A stretch of 64,000 bases of DNA, from assembly GCA_964444685.1 (NCBI GenBank), contig CAYUIG010000009.1, forward strand, positions 19,478 through 83,477, given 5' to 3'. The stretch is from CAYUIG01 sp964444685 (GTDB taxonomy: Bacteria; Gemmatimonadota; Gemmatimonadetes; Longimicrobiales; RSA9). Positions 8,014 to 16,035 of the stretch are shown piece after piece. The notes under the pieces were generated by a model. That model saw only the letters and a program-made list of their open reading frames with translations, did no database searches and was not told where the DNA came from. The number at the start of each line of letters is the position of its first letter. Within the stretch, counting starts at the first letter, position 1. A program made the position numbers and the translations under genes.

Positions 8014-9398
8014 CCGCGCCGCCGCGCAACGCGCGCCCGTACGACAACGTCCTCGCCACCATCGGCTGGACGCCGCTCATCCGCTTGAACTCGGTCGTAG
8101 ATGGTGCGCGCACGCCCGTGTACGCGAAGGCAGAGTTCTTCAATCCGGGCGGCTCGGTGAAGGACCGCATCGGCCTCGCCTTGATCGAAGCCGCGGAGCG
8201 CGACGGCAGGCTGAAGCCCGGTGGCGTCATCGTCGAGGGCACGAGCGGCAACACCGGCATCGGGCTCGCCATCGCGGCCGCGATCAAGGGCTACCGCTGC
8301 ATCTTCAGCATGCCCGACAAGATGAGCGCAGAGAAGGTGCGGCTGCTGAAGGCGTTCGGTGCGGATGTGATCGTGACGCCCACCGCCGTCGCCCCCGATC
8401 ATCCCGACAACTATGCGCAGGTGGCGAAGCGCATCGTTGCGGAGACACCGGGCGCGATCTTCGCCGACCAGTTCTACAACCCCGTGAATCCCGAGGCGCA
8501 CTACGTCACGACGGGGCCGGAGATCTGGGAGCAGACCGAGGGGCGCATCACGCACTTCGTCGCAGCGGCGGGCACCGGCGGTACGATCTCGGGCGCTGGC
8601 CGCTACCTGAAGGAGAAGAACCCCGCGATCCGCATCTACTCCGCCGATCCCGACGGTTCGATCTTCGCCCACTACAAGGCGACCGGCGAGAAGGGTGAAG
8701 GAAAACCGTACAAGGTCGAGGGCATCGGCAACGACAAGCTGCCCTCGACGCTGCATTTCGATGTGATCGACGAGTTCCGCACGTTCGGCGACCGCGAGGC
8801 CTTCCGCTGGGCGCGCCGGCTCACGCGCGAGGAAGGCCTGTTCGTCGGTGGATCGTCCGGGATGATCGTGGCGCTCGCGGTCGAGGTCGCGCACGAAGTC
8901 GATGATCCCGATGCGCTCATCGTGTGCACGCTGCCCGACACGGGTGAGCGCTACCTGTCGAAGGTGTACAACGACGAGTGGCTGCGCGAGAACCGCCTGC
9001 TCGAACCCGAACGTCTCACGGCCGGCGACCTCGTACGGCGCAAGGACGATCCGCGCCTCGCCCTCGTCTCCGTGTCACCCTCGGCGCCCGCGCGCGATGC
9101 GCTCGCGCTCATCACGCAGCACGACATCTCGCAGCTGCCGGTCTGCGACGACGGCGAATGCGTCGGCTCCATCTCAGAAGCGACGCTGATGGCGCACGTC
9201 ATCGAGAACCCGGCCGTGCTCGACGAGTCCGTGGCGTCGCTTATGGATGCGCCGTTCCCGTCCGTCGACGCGACCGTCACGCTCGACGGCGTCGGCCGCA
9301 TGCTCACCCGCCAGACGCCCGCGGTGCTCGTGCGAGAGGATGGCCGGCTCGCGGGGATCGTCACGCGGTACGACGTCGTTCGGTACCTGGTCAAATGA
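8010..9398 (+). CDS. Pyridoxal-phosphate cystathionine beta-synthase with two CBS domains
   Basis: This 462-residue enzyme most likely condenses serine (or O-acetylserine) with homocysteine or sulfide. Residues 1-320 are the PLP fold: NPGGSVKDR with the Schiff-base Lys near residue 50, the phosphate-binding loop GTSGNTG, and AGTGGTISG. Residues 340-462 hold two CBS regulatory domains (HDISQLPVCDDGE, TRQTPAVLVREDG). This arrangement fits cystathionine beta-synthase rather than a plain cysteine synthase, which lacks the CBS pair. The start is a GTG overlapping the previous stop (GTGA); no better start lies upstream. Substrate choice cannot be settled from sequence. Confidence 0.88.
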   Translation: MTAPPRNARPYDNVLATIGWTPLIRLNSVVDGARTPVYAKAEFFNPGGSVKDRIGLALIEAAERDGRLKPGGVIVEGTSGNTGIGLAIAAAIKGYRCIFSMPDKMSAEKVRLLKAFGADVIVTPTAVAPDHPDNYAQVAKRIVAETPGAIFADQFYNPVNPEAHYVTTGPEIWEQTEGRITHFVAAAGTGGTISGAGRYLKEKNPAIRIYSADPDGSIFAHYKATGEKGEGKPYKVEGIGNDKLPSTLHFDVIDEFRTFGDREAFRWARRLTREEGLFVGGSSGMIVALAVEVAHEVDDPDALIVCTLPDTGERYLSKVYNDEWLRENRLLEPERLTAGDLVRRKDDPRLALVSVSPSAPARDALALITQHDISQLPVCDDGECVGSISEATLMAHVIENPAVLDESVASLMDAPFPSVDATVTLDGVGRMLTRQTPAVLVREDGRLAGIVTRYDVVRYLVK

Positions 9399-9499
9399 GT
9401 CTGGCGTCTGGAGTCTGGGGTCTGGTGTCTGGTTTACGGAGGGACGCGTCTCCCCGCATTCAACCAGACTCCAGACCCCAGATTCCAGACCCCAGACCC
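9399..9499. repeat. Long inverted-repeat element (GTCTGG family), copy 4
   Basis: Left arm 9399-9434, loop starting TACGGAGGGACGCG, right arm 9461-9499. It begins directly after the stop of the CBS-domain gene and ends just before the ribosome binding site of ddl, two genes on the same strand. Confidence 0.85.
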
Positions 9500-9510
9500 G
9501 GGGGGATTGG

Positions 9511-10545
9511 TTGAAGCGCAGGGAGAAGTTGAAGATTGCCGTCCTCTTCGGCGGCACGAGCATGGAGCGCGACGTCTCGATCGCGAGCGGCTCGCAGGTG
9601 GTGCGCGCGCTGCGCGAGGCCGGTCACGATGTCGTGGCGGTCGACACGGCGGTGGGCGTGCTGAGTGCGACGGAGGAGGCGCGGCTGTCCGCGGGCGTGT
9701 CGGCAGCGCCGCCGGAGCAGGGGTCGCTCGATCTCATGCGCACGGGCGACGTAACGTCGCTCACACGTGCCCCCGAGCTCGCCGGCGTGGATGTGCTCTT
9801 CCTCGCGCTGCACGGCGGTGCCGGCGAGGGCGGGACACTCCAGGCGCTGCTGGACCTGGTCGGGCTGCCGTATACGGGGAGCGGGATGCTCGGCAGTGCG
9901 GTCGCCATGGACAAGGACATCGCGAAGCGGCTGATGCGCGATGCCGGTGTGCCGACGCCCGCGTGGCTGATGGCGCCCGCGACGCGCGCGCAGGTGCTCG
10001 ACCACGTCGGGCTGCCGGCGGTGGTGAAGCCGAGCAAGCAGGGCTCCACGGTCGGGCTGTCGATCGTGAAGAACATCGACGATCTCGAGGCGGCGGTGGA
10101 GGAAGCATTCCGCTTCGATGACGAAGTGATGATCGAAACGTTCATCCCGGGCCGCGAGCTGACCGTACCGGTGCTCGGTACGGAGGCGCTGCCGGTGGGC
10201 GAGATCCTGTCGAAGCACGAGATCTTCGACTACGAGGCCAAATACCAGCCGGACCTGGCGCAGGAGATCTTCCCGGCTGACCTGCCCGCGGGCGCGGCGC
10301 GGGAGGTGCAGGAGCTGGCCGTGGCTGTGCACGCGGCGCTCAAGCTGCGGGGGTTCAGCCGGATCGACTTCCGGTTGGACGGCGACGGCCGCTTCTGGTG
10401 CCTCGAGGCGAACACGCTGCCCGGGCTCACCGCGGCCAGCCTGTTCCCGAAGGGTGCGGCCGCCGCGGGCATTCCGTTCCCCGAGCTGTGCGAGCGCCTC
10501 TGCCGCCTCGCGATCGAGGAACACCGCGGCAGGCGACGGGTTTAG
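9511..10545 (+). CDS. ddl: D-alanine--D-alanine ligase
   Basis: This 344-residue ATP-grasp enzyme joins two D-alanines for peptidoglycan precursors. It has the N-terminal IAVLFGGTSMERDVSIASG, the substrate segment LALHGGAGEGG, the ATP-binding loop KPSKQGSTVGLS near residue 173, and the C-terminal metal/substrate motif CLEANTLPGLT near residue 296. I chose the TTG at 9511 because GGGGGG lies 5-6 nt upstream; a second TTG at 9529 would give LKIAVLFGG directly but its GGGAG is too close. The frame continues upstream through the repeat element, but that part is not gene. Confidence 0.93.
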   Translation: MKRREKLKIAVLFGGTSMERDVSIASGSQVVRALREAGHDVVAVDTAVGVLSATEEARLSAGVSAAPPEQGSLDLMRTGDVTSLTRAPELAGVDVLFLALHGGAGEGGTLQALLDLVGLPYTGSGMLGSAVAMDKDIAKRLMRDAGVPTPAWLMAPATRAQVLDHVGLPAVVKPSKQGSTVGLSIVKNIDDLEAAVEEAFRFDDEVMIETFIPGRELTVPVLGTEALPVGEILSKHEIFDYEAKYQPDLAQEIFPADLPAGAAREVQELAVAVHAALKLRGFSRIDFRLDGDGRFWCLEANTLPGLTAASLFPKGAAAAGIPFPELCERLCRLAIEEHRGRRRV

Positions 10546-10581
10546 AACGGACTCATTCCAACGGAGTAAGACGGACGCAGA

Positions 10582-11421
10582 ATGGCGTACAGGGGCGGAT
10601 TCGCTTTCGGGTACGGACTCACGCCGTGGGTGAAGCGGCTGATCATCGCCAACGTGACGATCTTTCTCGTCTCGTGGCTGATGTTCCGCGGCGGCGGCGT
10701 GCTCGAGTACTACATGGCGTTCATCCCCGGCGAGATCCTCACGCGCCCGTGGACGCTCGTGACCTACATGTTCGCGCACGGCAACATGGGTCACATCTTC
10801 TTCAACATGCTGGGGCTCTTCTTCTTCGGCCCGCCACTCGAGGCGCGCTGGGGATCGAACGAGTTCCTGAAGTTCTATCTCATCTGCGGGCTCGGCGGCG
10901 CGCTGCTGTCCTTCGTGTTCGCGTACCACAGCCCGATCATCGGCGCGTCCGCGGCGGTGTACGGTGTGATGCTCGCGTTCGCGATGAACTGGCCGGAGAT
11001 GCCCATCTACCTGATGGGGATCTTCCCGATCCAGGCGAAGTGGCTCGTCGGCATCCTCGCCGCCTTCTCGCTCCTGTCCGCGATGAACGGCGCCGGCGGC
11101 AACGTGGCGCACTTCGCGCACCTGGGCGGCTTTGCCGCCGCGTTCCTCTACCTGAAGCTCGACCGACCCGGCGGGCTGTTGCGCGGGCTGCGCAAGAAGA
11201 AGCGCTCGACCTCGTCACGCTTCACGGTCGTGCGCGGCGGGGCGGATGTGACCCCTGCGGCCACGCCCGCACGCCGCGAGCCGTCGCGGGTCGATGATGC
11301 CGAGCTGCTCGACGAGCTCGACCGCGTCCTCGAGAAGATCAGCACCAGCGGGCTCAGCAGCCTGTCCTCGGAAGAGCGGAAGCTCCTCGACGACGTAAGC
11401 CGGCGCTACCGCCAGAACTAG
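10582..11421 (+). CDS. Rhomboid family intramembrane serine protease
   Basis: This 279-residue membrane protease has about six helices. The catalytic serine lies in GASAAVYG (about residues 119-127), and the catalytic histidine in AHFAHLGGFAA (about residues 176-186). An N-terminal HGNMGHIFFNMLGLFFFG stretch matches the conserved His/Asn helix. After the membrane core, residues 200-279 are soluble and end with ELLDELDRVLEKI and SSEERKLLDDVS, a C-terminal module common on rhomboids of this type. Substrates are unknown. It is followed by the EF-G paralogue with its own promoter. Confidence 0.93.
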   Translation: MAYRGGFAFGYGLTPWVKRLIIANVTIFLVSWLMFRGGGVLEYYMAFIPGEILTRPWTLVTYMFAHGNMGHIFFNMLGLFFFGPPLEARWGSNEFLKFYLICGLGGALLSFVFAYHSPIIGASAAVYGVMLAFAMNWPEMPIYLMGIFPIQAKWLVGILAAFSLLSAMNGAGGNVAHFAHLGGFAAAFLYLKLDRPGGLLRGLRKKKRSTSSRFTVVRGGADVTPAATPARREPSRVDDAELLDELDRVLEKISTSGLSSLSSEERKLLDDVSRRYRQN

Positions 11422-11445
11422 CCCGCCCGGCCTCTTCGCGACCGG

Positions 11446-11475
11446 TTGACACGCCAACGGAGGCCCATCTACGTT
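11446..11475 (+). promoter_or_regulatory. Predicted sigma-70-type promoter of the EF-G paralogue
   Basis: A perfect TTGACA (11446-11451) is followed after 18 bp by TACGTT (11470-11475). Transcription would begin near 11483, leaving about 40 nt of leader with an AGGAGG ribosome site before the ATG. Confidence 0.55.
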
Positions 11476-11522
11476 GGCGATCCTGCCAGAACAGAACCGA
11501 ACGCACGCCAGGAGGTTCGGAG

Positions 11523-13628
11523 ATGTCATCCGCGAAGGAGTACCCATCCGATAGAATTCGCAACGTCGTCCTGCTCGGGCACGGTGGCTCCGGCAAGACG
11601 ACGCTGATCGACGCGCTTTGTTTCGCCACCGGAACATCCCGCCGCCACGGCAACGTGAAGGATGGCACCTCCCTGACGATGTACGCGGAGGAGGAGCAGT
11701 CGCACGGCATCTCCGTGCAGCTGGCGGTTGCGTACGCGGACTGGGAGGGCACGAAGGTCAACCTGATCGATACGCCCGGATACCTGGACTTTACGGGCGA
11801 GGCGGTTGCCGGAACGAGGGTGGCCGACGGGGCTGTAGTGGTCCTCGGCGCCACGACAGGCGTCGAGGTCGGCACGGAAAAGGTCTGGGAATACTCGGTG
11901 GCGCGCGGGATTCCCAGACTTTTTTTCGTCTCCATGATGGACAAGGAGCACGCCGACTTCGACAAGGTGCTGGCGGAGATCCGGCAGCACATGACGTCGA
12001 AGGCGGTGGCCGCCGAGCTGCCGATCGGGGAGGGCGAGAACTTCCGCGGCATCGTGAACCTGTTCACCGGCAAGGCGCACATCTATCGCGCCGGCACGGT
12101 GCAGGGTGAATACGACGAAGCGGATGTCCCCGACGACATGAAGGCGCAGGCCGAGCAGGCGCGCACGGAACTCTTCGAGGCGATCGCCACGACCGACGAC
12201 TCGCTGCTCGAGCGCTACCTCGAGGGCGGCGAGATCTCGACCGCGGAAGCGCTCGCCGCCATGAAGCATGCAATGCTCGGCGGCGAGCTGTTCCCGGTGT
12301 TCTGTGGCGCCGCCGAGAAGACCTGGGGCGTGCGCGCGCTGCTCGAGGGCATCGTGCAGATCGTGCCGAGCCCGGCGGAAGCGCCGCACGAGCTGGCGCA
12401 GCGCCCGGGCCTCGATCAGGTGGTCGAGCTCAAGGGAACGGACGACGGACCGTTCGCCGCGCTCGTCTTCAAGACGGCCACCGAACCGCACGTGGGCGAG
12501 CTGTCGTTCTTCCGGATCTTCAGTGGCTCGGTCGCCAACGGCCAGGAGATCTACAACGTCACGCGCGAAACGCCCGAGAAGCTGTCGCACCTCTCGGTTC
12601 CGCTCGGCAAGGAACGACTCGAGGTCTCGAAGCTCCACGCCGGTGACATCGGCGTCGTCGCCAAGCTGCGCAGCACGCACACGAACGATTCGCTCGGCGA
12701 GTCGGGGCGGCCGCTCGTGCTGCAGCCGATCAACTTCCCCGAGCCCGACATCGCGCTCGCCGTGCGTGCGGCCAGCCGCAGCGACGAGGACAAGATCGGC
12801 AGCGCGCTCCACAAGCTGCACGAGGAGGATCCTACCTTCCACAGCGGCTACGACCCGGAGCTGCGCCAGACGATCATCCGCGGACTCGGCGAACTGCACC
12901 TCGAAGTCCAGATGGAGCGCCTCAAGCGCAAGTATCACGTCGAGGTGGTCACAGAAGAGCCGCGCATACCGTATCGCGAGACGATCCGGAAGACAGCGGA
13001 GGGACAGGGCCGCTACAAGAAGCAGACGGGCGGTCACGGCCAGTTCGGCGACTGCTACATCCGCCTCAAGCCGCTCTCGCGCGGCAGCGGCTACGTCTTC
13101 ACCGATGCCATCACCGGCGGTGTGATTCCCGGCAAGTTCATCCCGTCCGTCGACAAGGGCGTGCAGGAGGCGGCGAGGAAGGGGATCCTGGCAGGCTATC
13201 AGGTCGTCGACTTCGAGGCCGAGTGCTACTTCGGCTCGTATCACTCCGTCGACTCGAGCGACATCGCATTCCAGGTCGCCGGCTCACTCGCGTTCCAGAA
13301 GGTCGCCGCGATGGCGGACCCCGTGATCCTCGAGCCCATCATCGAGGTCGAGGTCATCACGCCCGAAGCGTACATGGGCGACGTCATCGGCGATCTGAAC
13401 CACCGGCGCGGAAAGATCCTCGGCATGGACCAGGAAGGCGCCAAGACGCGCATCCGCGCACTCGTGCCGCAGGCCGAGCTGTACAAGTACGCAACGACTC
13501 TCCGGTCTTTGACGCAGGGACGGGCGATGCACCGCCGCAAGCTGCACGGCTACGAGGAAGTGCCGCACAACGTCGCGCAGAAGATCATCGAGGCCGCGAA
13601 GAAGGAGAAGGAGGAGGTGCATGCCTAG
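11523..13628 (+). CDS. Elongation factor G paralogue (EF-G2-like translational GTPase)
   Basis: A 701-residue, full-length five-domain EF-G. The P-loop is GHGGSGKTTL (about residues 19-28), the switch I segment reads EQSHGISVQ and G3 is DTPGYLDF (about residue 83). The position of the NKxD guanine-specificity motif reads SMMDKEHAD, so both Asn and Lys are replaced. Domain IV has GRYKKQTGGHGQFGDC. The altered G4 and HGIS in place of RGIT fit the EF-G2 branch rather than housekeeping FusA. An AGGAGG site precedes the ATG. It stands alone, away from rpsL/rpsG/tuf. Role in translocation, ribosome recycling or stress is undecided. Confidence 0.85.
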   Translation: MSSAKEYPSDRIRNVVLLGHGGSGKTTLIDALCFATGTSRRHGNVKDGTSLTMYAEEEQSHGISVQLAVAYADWEGTKVNLIDTPGYLDFTGEAVAGTRVADGAVVVLGATTGVEVGTEKVWEYSVARGIPRLFFVSMMDKEHADFDKVLAEIRQHMTSKAVAAELPIGEGENFRGIVNLFTGKAHIYRAGTVQGEYDEADVPDDMKAQAEQARTELFEAIATTDDSLLERYLEGGEISTAEALAAMKHAMLGGELFPVFCGAAEKTWGVRALLEGIVQIVPSPAEAPHELAQRPGLDQVVELKGTDDGPFAALVFKTATEPHVGELSFFRIFSGSVANGQEIYNVTRETPEKLSHLSVPLGKERLEVSKLHAGDIGVVAKLRSTHTNDSLGESGRPLVLQPINFPEPDIALAVRAASRSDEDKIGSALHKLHEEDPTFHSGYDPELRQTIIRGLGELHLEVQMERLKRKYHVEVVTEEPRIPYRETIRKTAEGQGRYKKQTGGHGQFGDCYIRLKPLSRGSGYVFTDAITGGVIPGKFIPSVDKGVQEAARKGILAGYQVVDFEAECYFGSYHSVDSSDIAFQVAGSLAFQKVAAMADPVILEPIIEVEVITPEAYMGDVIGDLNHRRGKILGMDQEGAKTRIRALVPQAELYKYATTLRSLTQGRAMHRRKLHGYEEVPHNVAQKIIEAAKKEKEEVHA

Positions 13629-13641
13629 CTTCGGGTGCTGC

Positions 13642-13770
13642 GGGCGACTTGGGGTGGGCGACTTGGGGCGGGCGACTGTACGGCGGGCGACTGTACGGCG
13701 GGCGACTGACGGCGGGTGACTGACGGCGGGTGACACGGCGGGCGACTGACGGCGGGATGTGACTCGCTGA
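13642..13770. repeat. Tandem short repeats (about 14-15 nt unit)
   Basis: About nine units of the type GGCGACTGACGGCG stand in a row, drifting from GGCGACTTGGGGTG at the left to GGCGACTGTACGGCG and shorter forms to the right. They begin 14 bp after the EF-G paralogue stop. With the hairpin array they fill the gene-free stretch 13629-14077; no credible coding sequence is seen there. Confidence 0.85.
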
Positions 13771-13790
13771 CTGCTCGTACGCTTGGCCGC

Positions 13791-13990
13791 AGGAATTGCC
13801 GGTTCGGCTGCACTCTGGGTGTGTTCCGTTGTGGGTGCAGGTTGACCGGCGATAATTGCCGGTACGGCTGCACTCGCGGGCATATTCGACTTGTGCGCAA
13901 TCCCGCCGGCGATAATTGCCGGCAGGATTGCACTCGCCCTGGAAATCCGATCCCGTGCGATTGTGCCGGCGATCGCGGCGCGTTCAAACC
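13791..13990. repeat. Hairpin repeat array, upstream copy (60-nt period)
   Basis: Three units with a period of exactly 60 nt, plus degenerate ends. Each unit joins a core GATAATTGCCGG, a right arm such as GGATTGCACTCG, about 20 variable nt, and a left arm such as GTGCGCAATCCCGCCGGC. The arms are inverted repeats, so each unit can fold as a hairpin around the variable part or around GATAATT. Cores are at 13793, 13851 and 13911; the fourth is decayed (13971). A homologous array lies at 15700-15893. Confidence 0.85.
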
Positions 13991-14077
13991 GTGTGATCCC
14001 GCCGGCCGGTCCCAGCGACGGAGGCACTCATCGGACGCACATCCGTATCTGCGCATCCAACGCGTCCTGCTCTCGCC

Positions 14078-15754
14078 GTGTGCTGGAGCATTGCGGCGTA
14101 TCTGCTCTCTGCGTGTGCAGCCGATCAGGCACGACAGCCGGTTGTCGTGACCGACAGTGCCGGCGTCCGGATCGTCGATGTGGACGCCGATGTGGTGCGC
14201 GACGCGTATGTCGTCAGTGATACTCCGTTCTGGAGCGTGGGCGGAGCGGGCTCGGAGCCGGACGAGCTGGCGCTGCATGCGGTCGTCGATGTCGAGCTGG
14301 TCGACGGGGGTTTGTGGATCGCGGAGGGCGGGAGTCAGCAGCTCATCTTCATCGATCTCACCACGCGCGCGGCGCGACGTCGCATTGGAGGGCGCGGTAA
14401 CGGACCGGCTGAGTTCCAGGCTCTGACCCGGGTATTCGATGCCGGTGCTGGACATACCGGCGCGTTCGACGCCCGACGCAGGCGTTATGTGGAGTTCGAC
14501 TCGACCGGACAGGTCGTGAGCGAGCAAGCAGTCCCGCAGATCGGTCTCGGAAGTCGTGATCACTACGACCGACTGTCGGATGGCTCAACGATCCTCGCCT
14601 CTATCGCGTCGTTCTATCCTGCAGGCGGGACCGGCCGCGAACCGTCACCGGTCGTCCACGTCCACACTTCCGTCGATACGATCGTGCTCGTTCCCGGCAC
14701 GGAGGCGTTCCAGACGGACGATGCTGTTGGAGGCGTGCTGCTCGGGAGCACTACACTCATCGCATCGGACGGAACGGGTGTGTGGGTGGGTGACAACGCC
14801 GAGTCGGTGGTTCGATACTGGCTGCCGGATGCCGATACACCGTCCATGCTTATTCGCTGGAGAACGACCCGCTCACGACGCGTAACGGATGACATGCGCG
14901 AGGAGTTCTGGTCGGGACTGCACGCGATGGAGCCGGATGCCGATCCCGCCATCCTCGGGCACATGCGCGAGACCTTTCCGATGGCCGACAGCGTTCCCGC
15001 CTTCGGCCGCCTCATCGCCAGCCGCTCCGGAGAGATCTGGATCGGCGGATATCCCGGGCCCGTCGAAACCCTCGAGCAGCCGTGGCCAGCACTGGACTGG
15101 ATCGTGGTGGACCCCGCGCGCGGAAGTGTGCGCACGGCAACGACACCTCCGGGATTCAAGCTCTTCGAGGTCACCGAGGAATACCTCGTGGGTGTCCACG
15201 AGGATGATCTCGGTGTCGAGTCGGTCTGGCTCCTCGAGTATGCAGCGCGCGACGAGCCGGGTGATCCCGAAGTTGCGTGCAGGCCGCTCGAACGCAGTCC
15301 GGCTGCAACCATCGAGTCCTTTGCATTGCCGTCGAACTTGAGCATCGGCACGGCCGTAGTCACGGAAATGGAAGGTCGGAGAGGCAGCGAGAGCGCGCCC
15401 TATTCGATCATCGCAGCCACGATCGTCGATGACGCAGGCAACGTCGCTACGGCAGAGCCTGCGCTGTGGCTGGTGATCGGCGGCACCAGCGGTGAGCACG
15501 ACGGGTTTGCGAAGGGATACTTTACGTTGAACGATGTCAGCGTCGACCTCGCCATGCGCGAGCTCGCGGAACTGGAACCCGCAGAACGGCAGCGGCGACA
15601 AGGCCTGCGCGACGCCCGGTCTCTTGCGCCTCCGGTAACGAGTGAAACTCCGGACGTCCAACGTCTGATCGAATGTCTCCGGCAGTTCGCGATAAGCCGT
15701 AGAGTTGCCGGTACGGCTGCGCTCGTGGCGCCTTCTCTTGTGCGTGGAGGCTGA
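14078..15754 (+). CDS. Putative beta-propeller lipoprotein
   Basis: A 558-residue exported protein with a lipobox (LLSAC). The mature part begins VVVTDSAGVRIVDV and has blade-like segments (DGGLWIAEGGSQQLIFIDL, GRGNGPAEF, RSGEIWIGGYPGP, WIVVDPARGSV), as in the 6-bladed propeller lipoproteins of Gemmatimonadota-type genomes. The annotated GTG gives a signal without positive charge. An in-frame ATC at 14030 has GGAGG 5 nt upstream and would give a proper signal peptide (GRTSVSAHPTRPALAVCW), so the true start may be that ATC, or an ATG altered by mutation or sequencing error. The last 20 or so codons run into the downstream hairpin array. Function unknown. Confidence 0.7.
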   Translation: MCWSIAAYLLSACAADQARQPVVVTDSAGVRIVDVDADVVRDAYVVSDTPFWSVGGAGSEPDELALHAVVDVELVDGGLWIAEGGSQQLIFIDLTTRAARRRIGGRGNGPAEFQALTRVFDAGAGHTGAFDARRRRYVEFDSTGQVVSEQAVPQIGLGSRDHYDRLSDGSTILASIASFYPAGGTGREPSPVVHVHTSVDTIVLVPGTEAFQTDDAVGGVLLGSTTLIASDGTGVWVGDNAESVVRYWLPDADTPSMLIRWRTTRSRRVTDDMREEFWSGLHAMEPDADPAILGHMRETFPMADSVPAFGRLIASRSGEIWIGGYPGPVETLEQPWPALDWIVVDPARGSVRTATTPPGFKLFEVTEEYLVGVHEDDLGVESVWLLEYAARDEPGDPEVACRPLERSPAATIESFALPSNLSIGTAVVTEMEGRRGSESAPYSIIAATIVDDAGNVATAEPALWLVIGGTSGEHDGFAKGYFTLNDVSVDLAMRELAELEPAERQRRQGLRDARSLAPPVTSETPDVQRLIECLRQFAISRRVAGTAALVAPSLVRGG

Positions 15755-15893
15755 CCGGCGATAATTGCCGGTACGGCTGCACCCGAGGCGGCATTCGACG
15801 CTGTGTGCAATCGCACCGGCGATAATTGCCGGCAGGATGGCACCGTCCGATCAACTTGCATTGCGTGCAATCGGACCGGTAACGCCTCCGATC
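15700..15893. repeat. Hairpin repeat array, downstream copy (60-61-nt period)
   Basis: Homologous to the array at 13791-13990. Units are at about 15705, 15760 and 15821, with the same core (GATAATTGCCGG), the same alternation of GCCGGTACGGCTGC then GCCGGCAGGAT, and arms such as GTGCAATCGCACCGGC. The parts between arms differ from the upstream array but are still partly alignable (GCATATTCGAC against GCATTCGAC). The first unit overlaps the end of the beta-propeller gene. Confidence 0.85.
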
Positions 15894-15940
15894 TGTCCTC
15901 CAGACGGGGTCCGACGCCACTCCAAGAGGCGAGGTGGGGC

Positions 15941-15979
15941 TCGGCGTCCTCGGCGCTCTCGGCGGTTAATGCTGTAAAC
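15941..15979. repeat. Fragment of the CCGCGGAGG/CTCCGCGG-type repeat
   Basis: TCGGCGTCCTCGGCGCTCTC followed by GGCGGTTAATG is a degenerate half of the repeat family seen at 25933-26215 and 44761-45250. The rest of 15894-16001 shows nothing recognisable. Confidence 0.6.
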
Positions 15980-16001
15980 GCAGGGGGTTAGCCCGCCGAG
16001 G

Positions 16002-16035
16002 TTGTCTTCGGAAAATCTTCGGTTTATCATCCGGC
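16002..16035 (+). promoter_or_regulatory. imuAB promoter with direct-repeat operator (shared damage-type site 1)
   Basis: TTGTCT (16002-16007) and TATCAT (16025-16030) form a promoter with a 17-bp spacer. Two TTCGG half-sites start at 16007 and 16018, 11 nt apart, with a weaker TCCGG at 16030. The imuA ATG follows the -10 by 5 nt, so the message would be leaderless. The same 34-nt layout aligns without gaps to 27281-27314 (dnaE2) and 43636-43669 (radical SAM gene). Confidence 0.7.

Noticed and set aside
13791..13990. CRISPR array (about 39-nt palindromic repeat with about 20-nt spacers)
   Set aside because: Spacers are too short, partly alignable between the two arrays, repeats vary between units, and no cas gene is in the window.
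13791..15893. Integron cassette with attC sites around the propeller gene
   Set aside because: The palindromes lack the RYYYAAC/GTTRRRY cores of attC, occur three to a side, and no integrase is present.
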